Positions 46,737 to 54,482 of a stretch of 64,000 nucleotides of DNA are shown in pieces. The stretch lies in the NCBI GenBank assembly GCA_902516345.1, contig CABXYJ010000002.1:51688-115687 (forward strand), given 5' to 3'. The position numbers and the translations under genes are program-made. The first letter of the stretch is position 1. The number at the start of each line of letters is the position of its first letter. The DNA comes from an uncultured Pelagibacteraceae bacterium. Its GTDB lineage: Bacteria > Pseudomonadota > Alphaproteobacteria > Pelagibacterales > Pelagibacteraceae. Under the pieces are notes generated by a model. That model did not search any database. It saw nothing but the letters and a program-made list of their open reading frames with translations, and had not been told where the DNA came from.

Positions 46737-46796
46737 TGTTTCTCCTTTAATAAAAAAATAAGTATTTCACAAATTAAGAGTATTAAAAAGTAAAAT

Positions 46797-47837
46797 TTAA
46801 TGATTAATTGATGAAGAAAAATTCCAAGAGCAGTCGAAACTAGGTATATAAACTCTGGATAAATTAGTATTTCCAAAATGATGGTTAAATATATTTAGCC
46901 AATTTTCAACTTGGAGAGGTTTTTTATCCTGACTTCCTACTTGCGCAGTGATTACACCTTTTGGTTTTAAAATTCTAACTAAAGACTCCATATTCTTTGC
47001 TGCAAGATCAATACAGAACTGATCATCATTTAAATCAACGAAAATATGATCATAGGTATCTTCGCTTACTGTCTTTATACTTTCAAAGGCATCACCCCAT
47101 ACACATTTTACTGAATTTTTTTCTGTAGCTTTTTTTCCAATATCTCCAAGATGTTTATTGCAAACCTCTACGACCTCAGGATCAAGCTCATACCAATCAA
47201 CAAAATTAAATTTTTTAGATATACATTCTCGAGCAACTCCTCCATCACCACCACCAATTATTGCTGCTCTTTCATTTTTTTTATTTAATTTTAAGCCAAC
47301 TCCAACAAAAGTTGAGCTGTACAAATGTTCATCTGAGGCTGCCACTTGTATTTCACCGTCGATAAATAAAGACTTTCCGAATTGCTCCAATTCTAAAATT
47401 TCTATATGTTGACCCACTTCTGATCTAAAATCCTCTAAAACTTCATTTACAACATATGATTTTTGTAAACCAGGTGAACTATAAATGTCGTGATATAAAG
47501 ATCGGGTATCTCTATTAAATTCTTTTTTTACAATTCTTTTGTGTTCAAATTCTTTTTTAATAATATCAATTGCCACTGATGGGCTTATTTTTCCACAGGT
47601 AAAAAAATCAAAACTAATTATTCCCTTTTCTGGAAATGTATGAAAGCTGATGTGACTTTCAGCTAATAAAGCTAAAATGGTAAAGCCCTGTGGTTCAAAT
47701 TTATATTTAGAAATGTTCAGGATAGTTACGTTTGCCGCTTTAGCGATTTTATTTATGACTTTTTCAAAAATTGTAGGATCATACTCTTTTGTAGTACCGA
47801 TAATATCTAAAGTAATATGCTCCCCAACTTTAATCAT
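46797..47837 (-). CDS. speDE: Fused S-adenosylmethionine decarboxylase (SpeD) and spermidine synthase (SpeE)
   Basis: 346 residues. Residues 1-115 are a class 1b AdoMet decarboxylase: the self-processing site is E60-S61 in AESHISFHTFPE, H66 and proton donor C81 follow. Residues 120-346 are spermidine synthase with IIGGGDGGVARE (about 193-204), YELDP (216-220) and the catalytic acids in VDLNDD (267-272). Autocleavage would leave the pyruvoyl-carrying alpha chain attached to SpeE. The two activities make decarboxylated SAM, then spermidine plus MTA. It is the last gene of the MTA-salvage operon. Confidence 0.92.
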   Translation of the reverse strand: MIKVGEHITLDIIGTTKEYDPTIFEKVINKIAKAANVTILNISKYKFEPQGFTILALLAESHISFHTFPEKGIISFDFFTCGKISPSVAIDIIKKEFEHKRIVKKEFNRDTRSLYHDIYSSPGLQKSYVVNEVLEDFRSEVGQHIEILELEQFGKSLFIDGEIQVAASDEHLYSSTFVGVGLKLNKKNERAAIIGGGDGGVARECISKKFNFVDWYELDPEVVEVCNKHLGDIGKKATEKNSVKCVWGDAFESIKTVSEDTYDHIFVDLNDDQFCIDLAAKNMESLVRILKPKGVITAQVGSQDKKPLQVENWLNIFNHHFGNTNLSRVYIPSFDCSWNFSSSINH

Positions 47838-47838
47838 C

Positions 47839-48495
47839 TTACCTTTTTTTATAATTTTTAGCCTTATCTAAAACTCTTTTCATTTCTTCAAATGAAAGAA
47901 TCTTAGGTTGACCTAATTTTAATGCAATAGTGTATTGATGACAAATATTTTCTATCTCTTGGGCAAGCTCAAACGCATCTTCCAAATTTTTTCCAAAAGC
48001 AACCTGACCGTGATTTGACATTAGACAAGCGCTTCTATTCTCAAGAGCTTTAATTACATTTTTAGATAACTCTTCTGTTCCAAAAGTTGCATATTCAGCA
48101 CATTTAATATCCTCACCTCCAGCAAGAGCAATCATATAATGAAACGGTGGGATTGTTTTTCCATGTGAAGATACAGCTGTTGCGTGTGGGGAGTGAGCAT
48201 GAACAATCGCTTGTGCATCTTTTTTGTTTAGATAAATATCTCGATGAAATCTCCATTCAGATGAAGGTTTATTAGTTGAAACTTTATTTTCCTCTTTTTC
48301 ATTAAAATCCATAAAAACAATATCTTCAGGTTTTAATGATTCATATTTTTTTCCTGACGGAGTGATTAAATACCCTTCTTTTTCATCCTCTTTTACTTTT
48401 AACGATATATTTCCTGATCTAAGTGGTGAAAGATTTGTAGAATTTAATTTTAAAGAATATTCGATTATTTGATTCCTTTGATCTAAATTTTTCAT
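47839..48495 (-). CDS. Class II aldolase of the FucA/Ald2 type (5-methylthioribulose-1-phosphate aldolase candidate)
   Basis: 218 residues. PSSEWRFH (about 77-84) carries the catalytic Glu, HAHSPHAT (about 98-105) two zinc histidines and SNHGQ (about 158-162) the third. IPPFHYMIALAGGEDIKCAEYATFGT is the fuculose-phosphate-aldolase pattern, not that of MtnB dehydratase. In the MTA DHAP shunt of Rhodospirillum rubrum and some E. coli, such an aldolase (Ald2) cleaves 5-methylthioribulose 1-phosphate to DHAP and methylthioacetaldehyde. It overlaps mtnA by four bases, supporting that role. Confidence 0.82.
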   Translation of the reverse strand: MKNLDQRNQIIEYSLKLNSTNLSPLRSGNISLKVKEDEKEGYLITPSGKKYESLKPEDIVFMDFNEKEENKVSTNKPSSEWRFHRDIYLNKKDAQAIVHAHSPHATAVSSHGKTIPPFHYMIALAGGEDIKCAEYATFGTEELSKNVIKALENRSACLMSNHGQVAFGKNLEDAFELAQEIENICHQYTIALKLGQPKILSFEEMKRVLDKAKNYKKR

Positions 48496-49562
48496 TTAAA
48501 TAACTTTTTTAACCCCTCTGTAGATGCTTCACATAATCCTTTTTCAGTTATCAAACCTGTAACGTATTTCGCGGGCGTCACATCAAAAGCTAAATTCATC
48601 GCTTTACTTTTTTTTGGATAAATCTGTATTTTTTTTATTTTTCCCGCTTCATCGAAACCTTCTACATGAGATAATTCTTCTGAGTTTCTTTCCTCAATCG
48701 GAATTTCTTTATGATCTTTTATGTTCCAATCAATTGTTGAACTTGGTAGTGCAACATAAAAAGGGATTTTGTTATCATGCGCTGCTAATGCTTTTAAGTA
48801 AGTTCCAACTTTATTGCAAACATCTCCATTAGCCAAAGTTCTATCTGTTCCAACTATACACATATCAACTTCACCCCTTTGCATTAAAATACCACCTGTG
48901 TTGTCTGCAATAATAGTATTTTTAATTCCCTCTTCGTTTAATTCGTAAGAAGTAAGATTTGCCCCCTGGTTTCTTGGCCTTGTTTCATCAGCCCACACAT
49001 GAACTGGAATTCCTTTTTTATGAGCGTGATAAATGGGAGAAGTTGCTGTTCCCCAATTAATTGTAGCAAGCCAACCTGCGTTACAATGAGTAAGTATATT
49101 AACTGTATCTTTTTTTTTATTATAAATTTCCTCTATAATCTTAAGACCATTTAAACCAATATTTTCACAAAATTTTATATCCTCCTCACAAATTTCTTTT
49201 GATTCATTAAGAGCTAATTCTAGAACTTTATCACTATTAACACCTGATAATTTACTCATCATTCTATCAACAGCCCACTTAAGATTTATGGCAGTTGGTC
49301 TGGAATTAATTAAATCTTCAGCTGCTCTCTTTAAAAATGATTGATCATTATTTTCAATTATAGCTAAAACCAATCCATAAGCCGCTGTAGCCCCTATCAA
49401 AGGTGCGCCTCTTACTTCCATTGTTTTAATTGCATTGATTGAATCTTTAACAGTTTTTAAATCTTTTATAATAAACTGATGTGGCAGTTTTGTTTGATCT
49501 ATTATTTTGACGATATTATTTTCAAACCAAATCGTTCGATATTCTTTTCCCTCAATTTTCAT
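48492..49562 (-). CDS. mtnA: Methylthioribose-1-phosphate isomerase
   Basis: 356-residue eIF2B-like enzyme. The catalytic cysteine is in HCNAGWLAT (about residue 160) and the aspartate is in ADNTGG (about 239-244); VRGAPLIGATAAYG and the C-terminal PAKYVTGLITEKG are family segments. It converts methylthioribose 1-phosphate to methylthioribulose 1-phosphate. Between MtnP and an aldolase in the same operon, the identity is firm. Confidence 0.95.
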   Translation of the reverse strand: MKIEGKEYRTIWFENNIVKIIDQTKLPHQFIIKDLKTVKDSINAIKTMEVRGAPLIGATAAYGLVLAIIENNDQSFLKRAAEDLINSRPTAINLKWAVDRMMSKLSGVNSDKVLELALNESKEICEEDIKFCENIGLNGLKIIEEIYNKKKDTVNILTHCNAGWLATINWGTATSPIYHAHKKGIPVHVWADETRPRNQGANLTSYELNEEGIKNTIIADNTGGILMQRGEVDMCIVGTDRTLANGDVCNKVGTYLKALAAHDNKIPFYVALPSSTIDWNIKDHKEIPIEERNSEELSHVEGFDEAGKIKKIQIYPKKSKAMNLAFDVTPAKYVTGLITEKGLCEASTEGLKKLFK

Positions 49563-49765
49563 TATTTTAAAGCGTTAACAAAAAATGGGACCGCTATTTC
49601 AACAGTTTCCTTTCCATGATCTCCACCAATTGTGACTCCTCTTTCTCCACATTTTTTGTACATTTTAATATATAGCTTTTTATATAATTTATTCGCAGCA
49701 CCCGGTTTTGTAGATGCCTTCTCAAATTTTTCCTTTAAATTTAATATTTTTAGTCCCATATTCAA
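49562..49765 (-). CDS. Small hypothetical protein, possibly frame-shifted partner of the upstream ORF
   Basis: 67 codons from a TTG (or 65 from the following ATG), overlapping the upstream 75-residue ORF by 44 bases in a different frame. The protein is basic with KLYKKLYIKMYKKCGERGVTIG and an ending EIAVPFFVNALK; no family recognised. Its stop overlaps the mtnA start. A stop lies directly before the frame opens, so it is either a coupled small gene or the tail of a broken one. Confidence 0.5.
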   Translation of the reverse strand: MNMGLKILNLKEKFEKASTKPGAANKLYKKLYIKMYKKCGERGVTIGGDHGKETVEIAVPFFVNALK

Positions 49766-49949
49766 TACTATTAAATGGCCCTAGTGAAAATTTATTGTTT
49801 TCTACATTTACAACAAAAGCAGACTCATACCATTCATATTTTCCTTGTTTACATTGAATATCCATTTCCCATGAGTTGGGATATTCTTCAGCAACAAGAT
49901 TGCTATTCCAAAATAATAGTAAAATAATTAAAGTTATAATTTTTTTCAT
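49722..49949 (-). CDS. Small secreted protein of unknown function
   Basis: 75 residues with a signal peptide (about 1-20, cleaved after VAE region) and a short mature part containing one cysteine (DIQCKQGKYEW). It overlaps the mtnP stop by four bases. No family recognised. The length and the immediate overlap with a second ORF in another frame suggest either two coupled small genes or a frameshift. The mature part looks like a fragment of a longer periplasmic protein. Confidence 0.55.
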   Translation of the reverse strand: MKKIITLIILLLFWNSNLVAEEYPNSWEMDIQCKQGKYEWYESAFVVNVENNKFSLGPFNSIEYGTKNIKFKGKI

Positions 49950-50818
49950 TTACTAAGCACTCTTCCTGCTATTGTATTCAATTTATCTTTAGTTTTTTGC
50001 GTTCTTTTTTCTGGAGCTGTAATTATTGCTACATCTAAACAATTATTAGTTGGATCTTTAGGATCGATATGTTCTTCAAAATTATCAATTAAATTTTTAA
50101 TCATATTTTTTGCCTTAGCGGCATTACCTAAAAGAACCTTTATAACTTGCTGAACATCAACATTTTCATGATCAGGATGCCAACAATCATAATCTGTGAC
50201 CATTGAAACTGATGCATACCTAATTTCAGCCTCTCTTGCCAATTTTGCTTCTGGCATATTGGTCATGCCAATTACGTCGGCTTTCCAAGATCGATATAAA
50301 TTAGATTCTGCCAAAGTAGAGAATTGTGGACCCTCCATTACTACATAAGTACCGTTTCTCTGATATTCTATTTTTTCTTTTTTAATGGCTTCCTCACACG
50401 CATTCATTAGACCGCTAGATGTTGGATGAGCCATAGAAACGTGAGCAACAATTTCATCATCAAAAAAAGTTTTTTTTCTTGAGAATGTTCTATCAATAAA
50501 TTGGTCAACAATTACAAATTTTCCTGGAGGTAAATCTTCTTTTAAAGAACCAACTGCTGAAACTGATACTATGTCAGTTACACCTAATTGTTTTAAAGCA
50601 TCGATGTTGGCTCGAAAGTTAATGTTTGAAGGACTGATAAAATGCCCTTTTCCATGTCGTGGTAAAAAGAAAACATCTCGATTATTAAATTTTGTTTTTA
50701 ATATTTTATCTGATGGATTACCCCACGGCGTATCAATTTGTAATAATTCTCTTTCTTTAAATTCCTCAACATCATATAAACCACTTCCACCAATGATTGC
50801 TAATTTACTATTAGACAT
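49946..50818 (-). CDS. mtnP: 5'-methylthioadenosine phosphorylase
   Basis: 290 residues. LAIIGGSGLYD (5-15) is the phosphate loop, FLPRHGKGHFISPSNINFRAN the second, VVMEGPQFSTLAESNLYRSWKADVIGMTNMPEAKLAREAE the substrate site. MtnP splits MTA into adenine and methylthioribose 1-phosphate. Divergent apt, 41 bases away, recovers the adenine. It is the first gene of a minus-strand operon ending in speDE. Confidence 0.95.
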   Translation of the reverse strand: MSNSKLAIIGGSGLYDVEEFKERELLQIDTPWGNPSDKILKTKFNNRDVFFLPRHGKGHFISPSNINFRANIDALKQLGVTDIVSVSAVGSLKEDLPPGKFVIVDQFIDRTFSRKKTFFDDEIVAHVSMAHPTSSGLMNACEEAIKKEKIEYQRNGTYVVMEGPQFSTLAESNLYRSWKADVIGMTNMPEAKLAREAEIRYASVSMVTDYDCWHPDHENVDVQQVIKVLLGNAAKAKNMIKNLIDNFEEHIDPKDPTNNCLDVAIITAPEKRTQKTKDKLNTIAGRVLSK

Positions 50819-50859
50819 ATATAAAAGATATTTTATTTAGTAGTATAATACAAACAATT

Positions 50860-51387
50860 ATGGATTTAAAAAAATTTATAAGATCAATTCCTGACTATCC
50901 AAAAAAGGGAATATTGTTTAGAGATATTACAACTTTAATTAAAGATGAAAAAGCATTTGAGGAAACAATAAATCTCATAGTTGAAAGGTCAAAAAAATGT
51001 CAATTTGACAAAATAGCTGCAGTTGAGTCTCGAGGTTTCGTTTTTGCATCAGCAGTTTCATATATTTTAAAAAAACCCTTTATAATGCTACGTAAAAAAG
51101 ATAAGTTACCAGCTGATACCCATTCAGTCGATTTTGAACTTGAGTATGGCACGGCTACAATCGAAGTTCACAAAGATTCTATTCAAGAAAATGAAAAAAT
51201 TTTAATTATTGATGATTTAATAGCTACAGGAGGAACAGCTGAAGCTGCAGCAAAATTAATAGAAATTTCAAAGGGTATAGTTGCATCATTTATTTTCGTA
51301 ATAAACCTTTTTGATTTGGGTGGTTCAGAAAATTTAACAAAAAAAGGTTACAAAGTAGAAAACTTGATAGATTTCCCTGGACATTAG
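50860..51387 (+). CDS. apt: Adenine phosphoribosyltransferase
   Basis: 175 residues. The PRPP loop is ILIIDDLIATGGTAEAA (about 118-134), with FRDITTL and the AVESRGFVFASA segment typical of Apt. It converts adenine to AMP. Placement opposite mtnP, the source of adenine, explains its location. The stop codon's last base is next to the convergent tRNA's CCA end with no bases between. Confidence 0.95.
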   Translation: MDLKKFIRSIPDYPKKGILFRDITTLIKDEKAFEETINLIVERSKKCQFDKIAAVESRGFVFASAVSYILKKPFIMLRKKDKLPADTHSVDFELEYGTATIEVHKDSIQENEKILIIDDLIATGGTAEAAAKLIEISKGIVASFIFVINLFDLGGSENLTKKGYKVENLIDFPGH

Positions 51388-51464
51388 TGGTAGCGGGAAG
51401 TGGGATCGAACCACTGACCTCGGGCTTATGAGTCCCGCGCTCTAACCAACTGAGCTACCCCGCC
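51388..51464 (-). tRNA. tRNA with CAT anticodon (elongator Met most likely)
   Basis: 77 bases including an encoded CCA. On the minus strand the acceptor is GGCGGGG with GU ends, the D arm GCTC-AGTTGGTTA-GAGC, the anticodon loop CTCATAA, and the T arm TGG-TTCGATC-CCA. Anticodon CAT allows elongator Met or Ile2 (lysidine); the T-arm and D-arm features fit elongator Met best, not initiator Met. Position 31-39 would be an A-G mismatch. It overlaps no gene, directly abutting the apt stop. Confidence 0.9.
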
Positions 51465-51526
51465 ATTAAATTCATGTTGATATATACTACTTATTTTTTT
51501 TGCTTTCAAAGAAATTTTAAAAGATT

Positions 51527-52042
51527 TTATTCTAATGCAACACTCATACTTAATATATTTGTAAAATTACCATCTTCATCTTTTTCATTGCAAGGTAACT
51601 CAAAACACATCTCCACAGTTGCGTTCTTATTACCCTGAGTGTTAATAATAATATATCCTAATTGTTTATCCTCATATGCAGCACCACCACTCTTCACTGA
51701 TTTTGTTGTTGTTCCATCAACATCACCAAAAGGATTATCGAAATTATAGTCCTTAAAAGCTTCATCTACGTATTGAGCAATTGTTTGAGCTTTCACATTA
51801 CTACATGAAACATTATTTTGATCAAATAAGTTTCTTTCAGAGTCGACATTACACATCATGAGCTCATTAGAAATATATTTTGAAGCACTAGCAAAATTTG
51901 CTTTAGCTGTTGCTACTCTGGCTGCTGATGTATATCCATTATAAGCTACAGTTCCTACTGCACTAAGAATACCAATTATTGCAACAACTACCAATAATTC
52001 TATTAGAGTGAAGCCGATTTGATTATTCAAAATTCTTTTCAT
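51527..52042 (-). CDS. Type IV pilin-like prepilin
   Basis: 171 residues. The class III signal is MKRILNNQIG with cleavage before F11 and the conserved E15 in GFTLIELLVVV; the hydrophobic N-terminal helix follows. Two cysteine pairs lie later (MMCNV / VSCSN, and EMCFELPCNE). It could be a pilin or pseudopilin. No PilB, PilC, PilD or secretin gene is near. A 194-base gap follows on its 5' side with A/T-rich sequence and no clear element. Confidence 0.9.
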   Translation of the reverse strand: MKRILNNQIGFTLIELLVVVAIIGILSAVGTVAYNGYTSAARVATAKANFASASKYISNELMMCNVDSERNLFDQNNVSCSNVKAQTIAQYVDEAFKDYNFDNPFGDVDGTTTKSVKSGGAAYEDKQLGYIIINTQGNKNATVEMCFELPCNEKDEDGNFTNILSMSVALE

Positions 52043-52236
52043 AAATATAATTAATTATTTTTAAACAGAATCAATAATATTATTAAGATTGAGTCTCATC
52101 TAAATCAACTTAAATTGACTATAATTTAATTCTAATAAAGTACAATTGTGTAGATTAAAGTTAAATTTTTATTTTTTTAAGCTAATGCCTTACACGTAAA
52201 AAGCAAATAAAAGAATATTTTTTAAAATAAAAAATT

Positions 52237-52446
52237 TTAACTGAATATAAGTAATCCAAAAATAAAAAGGCCCGTAGATGCAGCAGCTGAAAAATAAAAT
52301 TTTTTTCTTTTTTCATTTCTTTGATTATTTTTCACCCTATTAAGTAAAGTATTTATATTTGTACTTTTGGGTGAATTAATTAATGAATCTTTTTTAAGGT
52401 ATTTAGCTACTAATTTTTCTGTAACGTCTAAACCAGGATTTTTCAT
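52237..52446 (-). CDS. Small tail-anchored membrane protein
   Basis: 69 residues: a polar N-terminal part, basic stretch (about 38-48: VKNNQRNEKRKKF) and a hydrophobic C-terminal segment FYFSAAASTGLFIFGLLIF. Positive-inside pattern places the N-terminus in the cytoplasm. No family recognised. It lies alone between the pilin and the divergent regulator, so a regulatory or pilus-related role is possible but not shown. Confidence 0.55.
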   Translation of the reverse strand: MKNPGLDVTEKLVAKYLKKDSLINSPKSTNINTLLNRVKNNQRNEKRKKFYFSAAASTGLFIFGLLIFS

Positions 52447-52607
52447 ATGATGATTTAATCATGAATAATTAATATTTGCAAATTTCATTAAGATTAAAAT
52501 ACAATAATTTTTCAAAAACTTATTTATAGAAACTTTTTGATTGTTCATATTGGTTTAGTATTTAGTTGACATGTGTTCAAATTGGGTCATTAATATTATT
52601 TTACCAT

Positions 52608-53585
52608 ATGGAAGCAAAACAAGTAGACTTTACCAGGACACTCAATGATGATCTGGTTTACAATTGTATTGTTCAGAATTACGAAATATTGGGAACAGAT
52701 TGGGTTAAACATCAATGGAATTGGCTGAATGGTGTTTATTTATCTTTTCAAGATCATGTAAAATTTTTAATAATAGTTTCTTTAGTTGAAAAGACTTTAA
52801 ATTTTTATCATCAAGTAAATGTTACTCAAAATTATGATCAATATTATTCAAAACTAAGCTTACAAATAGATAAATTTAGTATTACGGAGCTTTGTAAAAA
52901 ATTAGAATTGCCAAAAGAAACAATTAGAAGAAAAGTTTTAGAACTTGAAAAATTAGGTGTTATTAAAAGACAAAAAAAAAAATTAATTATCGATAGAACT
53001 GCTTATCCATTTGTAAAACCAATTCAACAAATTCCATTAACTTCAAGATATTTAACAAGAGTTTCAGATTTATTGAACAAAAATAACCTATACAATAAAA
53101 AAATTGAAACAAAATTTGCTGAAAAGGTTATCAAGAAAAACTTTACATTGTGTTGGAGATGGTATTATCGAATGCAGATACCTTGGATAATAGGTTATCA
53201 AAAAATGTTTGATGATTTAACAACTTTTCATGTAATTGGAACTATTATAATGCATCAAGCATTGAATACTAAAACATTTACGAAGGATTTTTCAATTCAA
53301 AGAGATAATAAAATTTTTGCTGATGAAACTCTTAGTAATCCTTTGCACTTTACAAAGCCTGGTTTAAGCGCAATGTCTATTTCTGAAATGACAAATATTC
53401 CAAGAGCTACCGTTATTAGAAAATGTAAGTATTTAATAAAAAAAGGGAATCTAAAAATTAATCAGAAAAAACAATATTTCTTAACTGGAAATAATAAAAA
53501 TAAAATTGTTAATTACCAATTAAACTTTTTTAAAGAAAAAGCAAAGTTCTTAACTAGAATTTTAAATTTGATTGCAATTTCATAA
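52608..53585 (+). CDS. Regulator with two winged-helix HTH domains
   Basis: 325 residues from the ATG at 52608; an upstream TTG at 52566 is possible but would include a TTGACA-like -35 element. Each half has a helical part (about 1-85 and 170-250) then a winged HTH: SITELCKKLELPKETIRRKV (91-110) and SISEMTNIPRATVIRKCKYL (257-276), each followed by a basic wing. The copies align, suggesting duplication and a single-chain pseudodimer. The family is not known to me. No ligand domain is apparent. Confidence 0.8.
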   Translation: MEAKQVDFTRTLNDDLVYNCIVQNYEILGTDWVKHQWNWLNGVYLSFQDHVKFLIIVSLVEKTLNFYHQVNVTQNYDQYYSKLSLQIDKFSITELCKKLELPKETIRRKVLELEKLGVIKRQKKKLIIDRTAYPFVKPIQQIPLTSRYLTRVSDLLNKNNLYNKKIETKFAEKVIKKNFTLCWRWYYRMQIPWIIGYQKMFDDLTTFHVIGTIIMHQALNTKTFTKDFSIQRDNKIFADETLSNPLHFTKPGLSAMSISEMTNIPRATVIRKCKYLIKKGNLKINQKKQYFLTGNNKNKIVNYQLNFFKEKAKFLTRILNLIAIS

Positions 53586-53630
53586 ATCTTTTATAGATTA
53601 AATTTTCAGAGTGAATATTTCTAAGGAGTC

Positions 53631-54482
53631 ATGAGTATAGTAACAACTATCGCGCCTATAATACTTGCATTAATAATGCTGGGTATAGGTTTAGGTTTAA
53701 AAATTGAAGATTTTGAAAAAGTAATTAAATCTCCTAAAGATTTTTTTATTGGTTGTTTTTCTCAACTAATAATTCTTCCAATCGTAGCTTATATTCTAAT
53801 ACTTCTTTTTAAAACTTCACCAGAAATAGCGATAGGGGTTATGATTATTGCTGCTGCACCTGGAGGCGTTACTTCAAATATATTAACTAAATTTGCAAAT
53901 GGAGATGTGGCATTATCAATATCTCTAACAGCTGTAATCAGTTTAATTAGTATTATTTCAGTCCCCTTGATAATTTTTGGTTCTGCAAATTTAATTGGTA
54001 TTACAAATATTTCTCAAAATATTTCTATGATCGGTGTTGCCATTAAAATGTTTTTGGTAGTTACGGTGCCAGTTATTTTAGGTATGATTATAAGAAGGTT
54101 TGCAGATAGTTTTGTATCTTCAAAAGTTGAAATTTTTAACAAACTTAACATAGTATTTTTTGTAATTTTCTTCATTGCAGCATTTTACGAAGAAAAGGAC
54201 AATATTCTAAATTTTATTATGCAAGCAGGTCTCATTTCTTTTGTTTTAAATATATCAATGATGATTATTGCCTTTTTTCTCGCTAAAAATTTTGCCTCGG
54301 GAATAAAACAACAAAAGTGCATTGCATTAGAATGTGGATTACAAAATGGTACTCTAGCACTATTTGTCTCTACTCAAATATTTGGCGAAGATATACTATA
54401 TGCAATACCGACAGGTGCTTATGCACTCATTATGTATATTACGAGCTTCATTTTTGTCTTTTTTTTAAAAAATAAAGATTAA
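53631..54482 (+). CDS. Bile acid:sodium symporter family (BASS) protein
   Basis: 283 residues with about ten helices. The BASS crossover motif is visible around GVMIIAAAPGGVTSNILTKFANGD (about 72-95), followed later by ALECGLQNGTLALF. An AAGGAG sits a few bases before the ATG. The usual substrates in bacteria are organic anions with sodium. Substrate not assignable. Four bases overlap the convergent DMGDH-like gene. Confidence 0.88.
   Translation: MSIVTTIAPIILALIMLGIGLGLKIEDFEKVIKSPKDFFIGCFSQLIILPIVAYILILLFKTSPEIAIGVMIIAAAPGGVTSNILTKFANGDVALSISLTAVISLISIISVPLIIFGSANLIGITNISQNISMIGVAIKMFLVVTVPVILGMIIRRFADSFVSSKVEIFNKLNIVFFVIFFIAAFYEEKDNILNFIMQAGLISFVLNISMMIIAFFLAKNFASGIKQQKCIALECGLQNGTLALFVSTQIFGEDILYAIPTGAYALIMYITSFIFVFFLKNKD

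Noticed and set aside
47839..48495. Calling the class II aldolase MtnB
   Set aside because: The HYMIALAGGEDIKCAEYATFGT region matches the FucA/Ald2 branch; MtnB dehydratases differ there, and mtnC/D are absent from the operon.
52566..52607. Longer start (TTG at 52566) for the two-HTH regulator
   Set aside because: The added 14 residues are hydrophobic without purpose, and the TTG is part of a TTGACA promoter-like element; the ATG at 52608 is simpler.
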